From: Pseudoalteromonas sp. DL-6
GTDB taxonomy: Bacteria; Pseudomonadota; Gammaproteobacteria; Enterobacterales; Alteromonadaceae
DNA: 64,000 nucleotides
Reading direction: 5' to 3'
Assembly (NCBI RefSeq): GCF_004328665.1
Contig: NZ_CP019770.1
Span: forward strand, 62,001 to 126,000
The notes under the pieces are model-generated. The model was not told the DNA's origin. It saw only the letters and a program-made list of their open reading frames with translations, and did not search any database. Position 1 is the first letter of the stretch; every line of letters starts with the position of its first letter. A program made the position numbers and the translations under genes. Shown here piece by piece: positions 1 through 6,291 of the stretch.

Positions 1-369
1 AATGGTGGAGAGGGAGGGATAGACTTGCTTACATCCATGTAATCAATCGCTACGCGACGCTTGCAGCGGCCTAAACTGTTCCAGACACTTTATCGAACCC
101 AGTCGAGAGTTCTCACCCTCCCTATTTCTTAACGGAGTTAAAATTTAGGCACAAAAAAACCACAATTAAGTGGCTTGTATTCAGTAATGGTGGAGAGGGA
201 GGGATAGACTTACTTACATCCATGTAATCAATCGCTACGCGACGCTTGCAGCGGCCTAAACTGTTCCAGACACTTTATCGAACCCAGTCGAGGGCTCTCA
301 CCCTCCCAATTAGCAGCAAAGCTTATTTTTGGGCACAAAAAAACCACAATTAAGTGGCTTATATTCAGT
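1..369 (-). repeat. Two tandem ~185-bp repeats that copy the tRNA-Ser 3' end
   Basis: Two near-identical units lie at 1-185 and 186-369, directly downstream of the tRNA-Ser genes in their direction of transcription. Each begins (plus strand) with the same ~20 bases that form the 3' end of tRNA-Ser(GCU) at 370-389. This is followed by a ~105-base conserved body containing the dyad TTACAT-CC-ATGTAA and a T-loop-like GGTTCGA on the minus strand, then a diverged stretch (about 128-150 versus 312-334). Each closes with a conserved ~39-base end carrying a short CCAC/GTGG hairpin followed by a T-run on the minus strand (156-173 and 337-357), which would act as a terminator. The array continues to the left edge, so the copy number is unknown. 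The design resembles the tandem repeats after E. coli tyrT, which also begin with the tRNA 3' end. Confidence 0.85.
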
Positions 370-371
370 AA

Positions 372-464
372 TGGTGGAGAGGGAGGGATTCGAACCCTCG
401 ATAGAGCTACAAACTCTATACTCCCTTAGCAGGGGAGCTCCTTCGGCCACTCGGACACCTCTCC
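372..464 (-). tRNA. tRNA-Ser (GCU)
   Basis: Read on the minus strand it folds as a class II tRNA. The acceptor stem is GGAGAGG with CCTCTCC, the anticodon loop CTGCTAA gives GCU, there is a long variable arm, the T-arm has GGTTCGA, and the CCA end is encoded at 372-374. The discriminator base is A, whereas E. coli serine tRNAs have G. It lies 54 bases downstream of tRNA-Ser(UGA) and is probably cotranscribed with it. Confidence 0.95.
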
Positions 465-518
465 GACGCATTATTCTGCGTGTTATTAATCGGAATAAAA
501 CCAATTAATACAAATAAG

Positions 519-609
519 TGGTGGAGAGATAGGGATTTGAACCCTAGAGGGGCTATAAACCCCTGCCGGTTTTCAAGACCGGTGCATTCGACCACTCTGC
601 CATCTCTCC
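519..609 (-). tRNA. tRNA-Ser (UGA)
   Basis: On the minus strand the acceptor stem is GGAGAGA with TCTCTCC, and the anticodon loop CTTGAAA gives UGA. A variable arm (AGGGG/CCCCT) makes it class II, and CCA is encoded at 519-521. The discriminator is again A. It is the promoter-proximal gene of the tRNA pair. Confidence 0.95.
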
Positions 610-624
610 ACGTCGTGATGCAGG

Positions 625-653
625 ATAATACTTAGGTGAGTAGTCTGTGTAAA
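625..653 (-). promoter_or_regulatory. Sigma-70 promoter of the tRNA-Ser operon
   Basis: On the minus strand a -35 box TTTACA (653-648) and a -10 box TATTAT (630-625) are separated by exactly 17 bases. Transcription would start about 10 bases before the mature 5' end of tRNA-Ser(UGA). Confidence 0.75.
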
Positions 654-831
654 TAGCAAAAAGATCGTTTGCTTAAAAAGTGAGCGTAAATGCGGTTTTT
701 TTTATAAATAATGAAGATTTAAGGTGATTTTTAGCTATGAGGTGGCTGGCAGCAAACAGGAGGAGCTAAAGAAGAGTCTTCATTTAGAGGTTGGGTGTTT
801 GCTGCAACAATACAAAATCATGGTTGGGTGA

Positions 832-972
832 TTATTTATATTGAATTGCACCGCCAAGTGCTAATTTTTTTCCGTAACGGTTAAGTTTAGCAAGCATTCT
901 TGCTTTGCGATTAGTTGGCTTAACGGCAACGTGAGTTGTGGCTGTTTGGTTAAGTGTATTAATTGGGTTCAT
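832..972 (-). CDS. Small basic conserved-looking protein, 46 aa
   Basis: An open frame of 47 codons starts with ATG at 972, preceded by a well placed GGAG nine bases upstream. The product starts MNPINTLNQT and ends GGAIQYK. It is rich in Lys/Arg (KPTNRKARMLAKLNRYGKK) with no signal peptide or membrane segment, so a nucleic-acid or ribosome-associated role is conceivable. I do not recognise the family. It stands alone between the tRNA operon and a long non-coding stretch. The good ribosome site and biased composition argue that it is real. Confidence 0.55.
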   Translation of the reverse strand: MNPINTLNQTATTHVAVKPTNRKARMLAKLNRYGKKLALGGAIQYK

Positions 973-1375
973 GTTATTCGCTCCGAGGTTGTGTCTGTTG
1001 AAAACATGCGCATATTGCCCGCGATATGGTTAAAAATAAAGCGATAAAAATTGCTGGTGAGCTATTAGTTTTTTTAATCTGAAGTGGGTTTATTTGCTTG
1101 GCAGTTAATCGGTTTTTTATTTTAAATTGTATAATTATTCATTTTAAATTTTCTTTATCTTGCTTTTATATCGGGTTTTTTTTGATTTATTTAATTGTTT
1201 TTCTGCATTATAAAGACTTTTTGTGAATAGTTATTCAGATTAAAATATCTTTAATTTAGGTGGCGGGAGCGACTCTGCTATAAGATTTAACATGTTATTT
1301 ATAGTTGGTTAATTATTTATCGTAAAAGAGGCGCTAAATAAACTTACAAAAAGAGCATTTTATAGTTTATAAGCA
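973..1375. other. Non-coding AT-rich stretch
   Basis: It contains the upstream region of the 46-residue gene (minus strand) and long T-rich runs. I see no open frame with a ribosome site, no tRNA and no strong hairpin here. Confidence 0.6.
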
Positions 1376-1550
1376 TAAAAAAAAGTGCCTAGATTACTAG
1401 GCACTTTGGAGTTAGTTGCGTTTTAAAACGCTTCTAACTGGGGAACGTACCATCTCATGAATATAAATCTAAAAAGATGGGTTTAATTATGTTTGCAATT
1501 TGGGCTTACAATCATCAGCTTGGGTGGCATTTTAACTATTCTAGAGCGAA
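1376..1550 (-). ncRNA. Candidate small regulatory RNA, ~170 nt
   Basis: A minus-strand transcription unit with no protein frame longer than 15 codons. It has its own promoter (1557-1586) and ends in a textbook terminator: an 11-bp perfect stem at 1382-1392/1397-1407 with a 4-base loop, followed by eight U. Two further stem-loops lie inside: CCATCT...AGATGG, and one around AGCGTTTTAAAACGC just before the terminator. The sequence does not match small RNAs I know (Spot 42, RyhB, CsrB, 6S). Confidence 0.5.
1382..1407 (-). terminator. Rho-independent terminator of the candidate small RNA
   Basis: A perfect 11-bp stem with loop ATTA, with an uninterrupted U-run of eight on the minus strand (1384-1377). 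Confidence 0.8.
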
Positions 1551-1556
1551 GCGAAG

Positions 1557-1586
1557 ATTATACTTTGGTTTGTATTTTACTATGAA
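1557..1586 (-). promoter_or_regulatory. Sigma-70 promoter of the candidate small RNA
   Basis: On the minus strand a perfect -10 TATAAT (1562-1557) and a -35 TTCATA (1586-1581, 4 of 6 matches) are separated by 18 bases. The predicted start is near 1550. Confidence 0.5.
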
Positions 1587-1732
1587 GCCACAAAACAACG
1601 CTGCTCAGCAAGGGTAGATCCGCTCAATAGTCTATTATTTGAGTTAAATGGTTTTAAAGAGGGTATAAAACGCAAAATGCGGCATAACTTAAAAGTAAAT
1701 GCCGCACAGGGAGATTAATGTCAATTTAGGGT

Positions 1733-2527
1733 TTAGTGCTGTTTAATAGTAAATAACTCATAACCCTTAAGTGCAGGAACTTGAGCGGTTAGTTGCGTTT
1801 CTTGTTGTGCTATTGCAACAAAATCACCACATAATGAATTTGCACGCTTTTCAAGTGTTTTGGCATGCAGCTCCACTTTTTCTTCTATTTGTGCGCCCAT
1901 ATTTTCCATGCGCTCTTCAAATGCTTGCATGTCACCGCCTGAACTCATTAACTCAGAACCCAATGCCACTAAAATGCTGCCCATTGATTCCATTACTGCT
2001 GATTCAACAGCTGTTTCTATTTGTTGTTCAAACTGCTGTTCAAAATTTTCACCAAATTGAGTAAAGCTTTGTTGACCCATCACAAAAGTACCTTGCTGAT
2101 AAAAGGTGCCTTCAACTTCTTGATGAATATCCTCCATCAGGCTTGAAATATTATCGAGGCCGTCAATATTAAACGCATTGGCAACTTCTTCTAATGCCAC
2201 ACCTGCAATTTTAACCCCTTCAAGGGCAATATTAGCTACTTCAGGTAATTGCACGCGTAAATTGTCAGTGTAATCGGTCAATGCTTGGCGCTGTGTACTA
2301 TTTAATGCTACTTGCTCGCCATTGATAGACAGCTCACCTTCAGCGGTAAATAACATGCGCTGGTTATCGGCTTTAAAAATTTCTAACTCATTGGGTTTGA
2401 TGCGTACATCGTTTTTAAATTCAACGTTACATTCATCGTTACTAAATGAAATTGAAGAGTCGCTATCGTTATGGGCCATTGCTACTGGGGTACACATTAT
2501 TGCGCTAACTAATAATAATTTTTTCAT
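1733..2527 (-). CDS. YggN-like DUF2884 family protein
   Basis: 264 aa with an N-terminal signal peptide (MKKLLLVSAIMCTPVAMA, cleavage after about residue 18), so probably periplasmic. The start of the mature protein (DECNVEFKNDVRIKPNELEIF) and the region 80-140 with alternating hydrophobic helices match the DUF2884/YggN family as I know it. Residues 145-215 are Gln/Glu-rich and helical. The function of the family is not established. It is a single-gene unit. Neighbours give no functional hint. Confidence 0.75.
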   Translation of the reverse strand: MKKLLLVSAIMCTPVAMAHNDSDSSISFSNDECNVEFKNDVRIKPNELEIFKADNQRMLFTAEGELSINGEQVALNSTQRQALTDYTDNLRVQLPEVANIALEGVKIAGVALEEVANAFNIDGLDNISSLMEDIHQEVEGTFYQQGTFVMGQQSFTQFGENFEQQFEQQIETAVESAVMESMGSILVALGSELMSSGGDMQAFEERMENMGAQIEEKVELHAKTLEKRANSLCGDFVAIAQQETQLTAQVPALKGYELFTIKQH

Positions 2528-2915
2528 GTTTATTCTCTGTTTTTTTGCTGATGATAATTAACTTATAACAAGTTTGATGCCAATAGTTTTTAGTGTTTAA
2601 AAACAGTTGGTTGAGTGTTTTTGGCTGAGGTGTAGTTAAAAGCAAACTTAAAGGAAAGGCTAATTTTTGGTCAAAATAACCAATAATTAAATGCTAATAA
2701 ATAAAATTTATCGATACGATAAAAAACTCTCACTTTCCACAATTCAAATTTAGCGCTATTTATTCACAATACTGACACAGAGACTATTTAGGATAGCGAT
2801 GTGGCTTTATTTTGACGTAAATTTGTACAGTGAATTTATGTTGAACATTTTAATTTCACCAATTATCGCGATATAAAAATCCGAGGTTGGTCTCAAACAC
2901 TTTATGGAGTGGGTT
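2528..2915. other. Intergenic region between divergent genes
   Basis: 388 bases separate yggN (minus) from the small plus-strand gene. A possible plus-strand promoter is TTGACG (2812-2817), 17 bases, TTTATG (2835-2840), with a weak -10. Nothing else is recognisable. Confidence 0.4.
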
Positions 2916-3101
2916 GTGGGTAAGACATTTAGTTACGATGCGCTAGATGATGATTTTGTTGAAGACGAATACGAAATGGTCGGGCGTAATCAACACGACA
3001 AGAAAAAGCAAAAGGTAAAAAGAAAGTTAGAGGATTACCTTGAGCAAAAACGCTTGCGTAAAAACCTAGGTGAAGATGACTTAAACGATTATATTGATTA
3101 G
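2916..3101 (+). CDS. Small acidic/basic protein, PA3496-type (putative envelope integrity family)
   Basis: 61 aa. An acidic N-terminal half (DALDDDFVEDEYE) is followed by a basic helix KRKLEDYLEQKRLRKNLG and an acidic tail. This layout, especially LEDYLEQKRLRKNLG, is what I associate with the PA3496 family; the functional name is tentative. I chose GTG at 2916 because GGAG (2906-2909) sits six bases upstream. An in-frame ATG at 2904 has no Shine-Dalgarno at a workable distance and would add four residues. Confidence 0.55.
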   Translation: MGKTFSYDALDDDFVEDEYEMVGRNQHDKKKQKVKRKLEDYLEQKRLRKNLGEDDLNDYID

Positions 3102-3184
3102 GCTGTCGCTAGTGCAAATAAGCGCCAATATATTAGCATTTGATCATTACTTAGGTGGTTGTTTAAAAGCGCTGTAGGTTGGCA

Positions 3185-3209
3185 ATAAAGAGGCTTTGGG
3201 CCTCTTTAT
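3185..3209. terminator. Bidirectional terminator between convergent genes
   Basis: Stem ATAAAGAGGC (3185-3194) with GCCTCTTTAT (3200-3209), 5-base loop. T-rich DNA lies on the right (plus strand); it sits between the small plus-strand gene and the glutathione peroxidase gene. Confidence 0.7.
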
Positions 3210-3221
3210 ACTTTTTAAGGA

Positions 3222-3713
3222 TTAAGCTTTAGCTTTGAGCAATGCTTTTTTAATTACTTTTTCTAGTTTTTCAGGTTTGGTAATAGGCGCAAAGCGCTTA
3301 ATGGGTGTGCCATCAGCTGCTATTAAAAACTTTGTGAAGTTCCACTTAATTTTTCGTGTTAAAAATCCAGGCAGTACAGATTTTAAATAGCGGAAAACTG
3401 AATCTGTGTGCTGGCCATTTACATTTACTTTTTCTGCGATTAAAAAATTAACCCCATAATTTATTAAACAACCTTGCGCTATTTGCTCTGAGTCTCCGGG
3501 CTCTTGCTGACCAAATTGGTTACAAGGAAAACCTATAATGACTAAGCCTTGGCTTGCATACTTTTCATGTAATGCTTGCAACGACTTATATTGATAAGTG
3601 AATCCACACTCACTCGCGGTATTTACTATTAGTACAACTTTACCCTCAAACTCTTTAAAGTCGATTGGCTGGCCTTGCAGGCTGGTAGTCTTTAGCTGAT
3701 GGAATGGGTGCAT
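3222..3713 (-). CDS. Glutathione peroxidase (thiol peroxidase of the GPx family)
   Basis: 163 aa, the usual length. It reduces hydrogen and lipid peroxides with thiol reductants in the cytoplasm. The peroxidatic Cys36 sits in NTASECGFT (Cys in place of selenocysteine). Gln70 in GFPCNQFGQQ and Trp124 in KWNFTKF complete the catalytic group. There is no signal peptide. It is monocistronic. Bacterial BtuE-type enzymes of this family usually recycle through thioredoxin, which is inference here. Confidence 0.93.
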   Translation of the reverse strand: MHPFHQLKTTSLQGQPIDFKEFEGKVVLIVNTASECGFTYQYKSLQALHEKYASQGLVIIGFPCNQFGQQEPGDSEQIAQGCLINYGVNFLIAEKVNVNGQHTDSVFRYLKSVLPGFLTRKIKWNFTKFLIAADGTPIKRFAPITKPEKLEKVIKKALLKAKA

Positions 3714-3802
3714 ATAAATACGCTTATTATTTGTTTATTTTGCATAGTTTAACCTTTGCGTGATGATCTACAAAGTCTAAGTCACTTCTACAGCGCTTGC
3801 TG

Positions 3803-4102
3803 CTAATTTAAAATTAGAAATAGCCCCATACCGGCCAAGGTAGTTAAGTAAATATTATGAGTTTTGTAAGCAACAACAATAGCGACTATAGCTGCACTGA
3901 GATAAGGGTTTTGCCAGTTTAGGTTTATACCTTCGTCATTTATAAATACAATAGGCACCCAAATCGCCGTTAAAACCGCAGGTGCACTAAAGCTTAAAAA
4001 CTGCTGCATTTTAGGCCCTACTTTAAATGGTAATGCGCGGTGTAAGAATAAATAACGAGTAAAAAAGGTAATACATGCCATTAGCAAAATAGTGGTCATC
4101 AT
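3803..4102 (-). CDS. azlD: AzlD family branched-chain amino acid transport protein
   Basis: 99 aa, about three to four membrane helices, with the AzlD pattern (MACITFFTRYLFLHRALP, LSFSAPAVLTAIWVP). AzlD is the small partner of AzlC in exporters of branched-chain amino acids and analogues. Its ATG overlaps the stop codon of the upstream azlC gene (TAATG), indicating translational coupling. Substrate is not determined by sequence. Confidence 0.88.
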   Translation of the reverse strand: MMTTILLMACITFFTRYLFLHRALPFKVGPKMQQFLSFSAPAVLTAIWVPIVFINDEGINLNWQNPYLSAAIVAIVVAYKTHNIYLTTLAGMGLFLILN

Positions 4103-4803
4103 TATTTGGCATCCTTATTTTGCACTAATCTGGTAACAGCGTAACCTGCGCTCATCGCGAGTAGTGCAGAGCATACTAACCACAATTCAAAGCCTGTACT
4201 TTTTAATAAAGTGGCACTGATCCCTGCAACAATGACGGTGACTAAAGTGGCTAAGTTTTTAATCCCTGGAATTACTAAGGCAATAAAAGTTGCTGCAATT
4301 GCAAAATCGAGTCCTAAATTAGTGAGATCTGGAAGCATAGTACCGGCTACAATGCCAATTAGAGTCCAAATATTCCACGCAATGTAAAAGCTAAAACCTG
4401 CGCTCAATGCATAAATTAAACGGGTTTTAGTACGATAGGCGCGAGGGTGGTGCGAGAAGGCAAAAAGTTCATCAGTTAACACAAAGCTGACAGGAAGACG
4501 CCATCGCATGGGTTGCTCAATCACTTTGTGACGAACCGCCAAGCCATATAAAAAATGGCGAGAGCTAATAATAAACGTGGTAAAAAGAATGGTCAGTAGA
4601 GGGGTATTACCAGCAATGAGCTCAATTGCAACCAGCTGCGCTGAGCCTGCAAATACCAGTAGCGACATGGCTTGAGTTTCAAAAGGGGTAAAGCCATTTT
4701 GTATTGCTAACGAGCCACATAAAATGCCCCAAGGAATAACTGCTAAACACAGTGGCAGCATATCTAAAAAGCCTTTTAATACTGGTTTTTTAATTGATTG
4801 CAT
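4102..4803 (-). CDS. azlC: AzlC family permease
   Basis: 233 aa from ATG at 4803; a GTG at 4821 is also in frame but lacks a ribosome site. Membrane protein with the AzlC signature (LPLCLAVIPWGILCGSLA; LVFAGSAQLVAIELIA; SSRHFLYGLA). Together with AzlD it should form an inner-membrane exporter of branched-chain amino acids, as in the B. subtilis AzlCD pair. Confidence 0.9.
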   Translation of the reverse strand: MQSIKKPVLKGFLDMLPLCLAVIPWGILCGSLAIQNGFTPFETQAMSLLVFAGSAQLVAIELIAGNTPLLTILFTTFIISSRHFLYGLAVRHKVIEQPMRWRLPVSFVLTDELFAFSHHPRAYRTKTRLIYALSAGFSFYIAWNIWTLIGIVAGTMLPDLTNLGLDFAIAATFIALVIPGIKNLATLVTVIVAGISATLLKSTGFELWLVCSALLAMSAGYAVTRLVQNKDAK

Positions 4804-4908
4804 GTGTTTTACTCTGCGCACTGGTAGAAAGACTCATTAGGATACCTTAATATTAAGATGCTAAAATAGTTAGCGTTTTAGATGATACTGTTTTTTAGGG
4901 AAGGTGCA

Positions 4909-5565
4909 ATGTTCAAGGTAAAAGTGTGGGATGGTTTTTTAAGAAGCTTTCATTGGTTATTAGTATTGAGTATTGCTGCGCTTTATTTTAGTGCTGAAGA
5001 GGCCATGATAGAGCTACATTTTGTGGTTGGCTTTTTTACCTTAGCGCTTATCTCAACACGGATTATATGGGGCCTCTTTGGCAGTAAAACGGCAAGAATA
5101 TCCGCATTACTGCACTCTCCTAAGTCGGTGCTTGCTTCTTTTAGTGGCAAAAAAACAAATGATGTAGGCCATTCTGCACCAGGCAGTTATATGGTGTTAT
5201 TATTTTTTATTCTGATTATTACACAACTGATTAGTGGTTTAATGAGCAGTGATGGCATTTTAACTGATGGCCCGTTAGCGCAGTATGTATCAAGTGATAC
5301 CATTGATTTTGCCAATTGGTTGCACCATATCAATTTTGATATTTTATTTTATGCGATTATTTTGCATGTTGTGGCTATTATTGCTTACAAAATTAAAGGC
5401 AAACCATTAGTCAAAGCAATGATCACCGGTAATAAAGCACTAGCAACACAAAGGTCAGAGCCAGAGACAAAGTCACCATGGGTTGCATGGGTTATATTTT
5501 TGCTATTACTAGTTTTATTAATGAGTACTTGGGGAAGTGAACCTTTAAGTTATCTGCTTAGTTAA
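4909..5565 (+). CDS. Cytochrome b561-type membrane di-heme protein
   Basis: 218 aa from ATG at 4909, chosen because AGGGAAGG lies just upstream; an in-frame ATG at 4882 has none. It starts MFKVKVWDGFLRSFHWLLV, the typical opening of bacterial cytochrome b561/hydrogenase-type b subunits. His in SFHW and ELHF, and His-His in WLHHINFDILFYAIILHV, are candidate heme ligands. There are four core membrane helices plus a C-terminal anchor (residues ~192-212). It faces a cytochrome c' gene across a shared terminator; the two are often neighbours and probably act in electron transfer. Confidence 0.85.
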   Translation: MFKVKVWDGFLRSFHWLLVLSIAALYFSAEEAMIELHFVVGFFTLALISTRIIWGLFGSKTARISALLHSPKSVLASFSGKKTNDVGHSAPGSYMVLLFFILIITQLISGLMSSDGILTDGPLAQYVSSDTIDFANWLHHINFDILFYAIILHVVAIIAYKIKGKPLVKAMITGNKALATQRSEPETKSPWVAWVIFLLLLVLLMSTWGSEPLSYLLS

Positions 5566-5571
5566 AAAAAG

Positions 5572-5590
5572 TGGCGCTAATACAGCGCCA
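5572..5590. terminator. Bidirectional terminator
   Basis: Stem TGGCGCT/AGCGCCA (5572-5578/5584-5590), loop AATAC, with A-run before and T-run after. It serves both the cytochrome b561 and cytochrome c' genes. Confidence 0.8.
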
Positions 5591-5617
5591 TTTTTATTGT
5601 TAAATACACCGTATATA

Positions 5618-6070
5618 TTAGTCTTTGAATTGCTTATGGCAATCTTTACAGCCTTTAGCCCATGCACCAAACGCTTTACCAATGACCGCTTTGTCACCTG
5701 TTTGAGCTGCTACAGCAAGTTCATCAGCATATTGTTGAAATGCTGTCGCTTTTTTCATAAATGTATCGTTTTCAGACCATACCGCAGGAAGTGCTGATGT
5801 ATCACCCTTATCAGTGCCTGCGTAAAAAGCTTCCCAAGGCATTTTAGACAATGCCGCTGCGTTATTTGCACGCTGCTTAAATTGCTCTGCATCAAAAGGA
5901 ATTTTACCCTTTAGCATGGCACCCATGTCGCCTATTTGAACTGAAATCATAGAAAATGCCGCTTGGCGATACTCAATCGCATCACTTGGCTCTTTAAATG
6001 CAGAATTTGCAGATACGCTAAGTGCGCATGTAGATAGTAATGCCCCGATAAATACTTGCTTCAATTTCAC
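5618..6070 (-). CDS. Cytochrome c' (class II cytochrome c)
   Basis: 150 aa with a signal peptide (residues 1-21, ending SVSA). One heme-binding motif lies at the extreme C-terminus (Cys141, Cys144, His145 in GCKDCHKQF), as in the four-helix cytochromes c'. MLKGKIPFD and the WSENDTFMKKATAFQQYADEL helix fit the family. Periplasmic electron carrier or NO-binding protein; the physiological partner is likely the convergent b561 gene, by context only. Confidence 0.92.
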   Translation of the reverse strand: MKLKQVFIGALLSTCALSVSANSAFKEPSDAIEYRQAAFSMISVQIGDMGAMLKGKIPFDAEQFKQRANNAAALSKMPWEAFYAGTDKGDTSALPAVWSENDTFMKKATAFQQYADELAVAAQTGDKAVIGKAFGAWAKGCKDCHKQFKD

Positions 6071-6291
6071 TTTACTCTACTCCTTTAAGGGTTCTTTAAT
6101 TATCTTTGTATCTTAGCTCAGGCTTTAGTTCAAATGAAAGCATAGATTATTACTTTGATATTAATTAACGGGCTTGAATCAGACTGATATTATTTCATGG
6201 TTTATTGTGAATGTTTGTAAACACGGTGTTGCTGGTTGCTGCTTGGTTGTGTACATTCAGATGTCATAAAAATAACCAATGAAGAGCATTT

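Noticed and set aside
310-504. 64-residue frame across tRNA-Ser(GCU)
   Set aside because: It reads through the tRNA gene itself and the repeat, with no ribosome site. E. coli tyrT repeats do encode a small protein (Tpr), but nothing here supports one.
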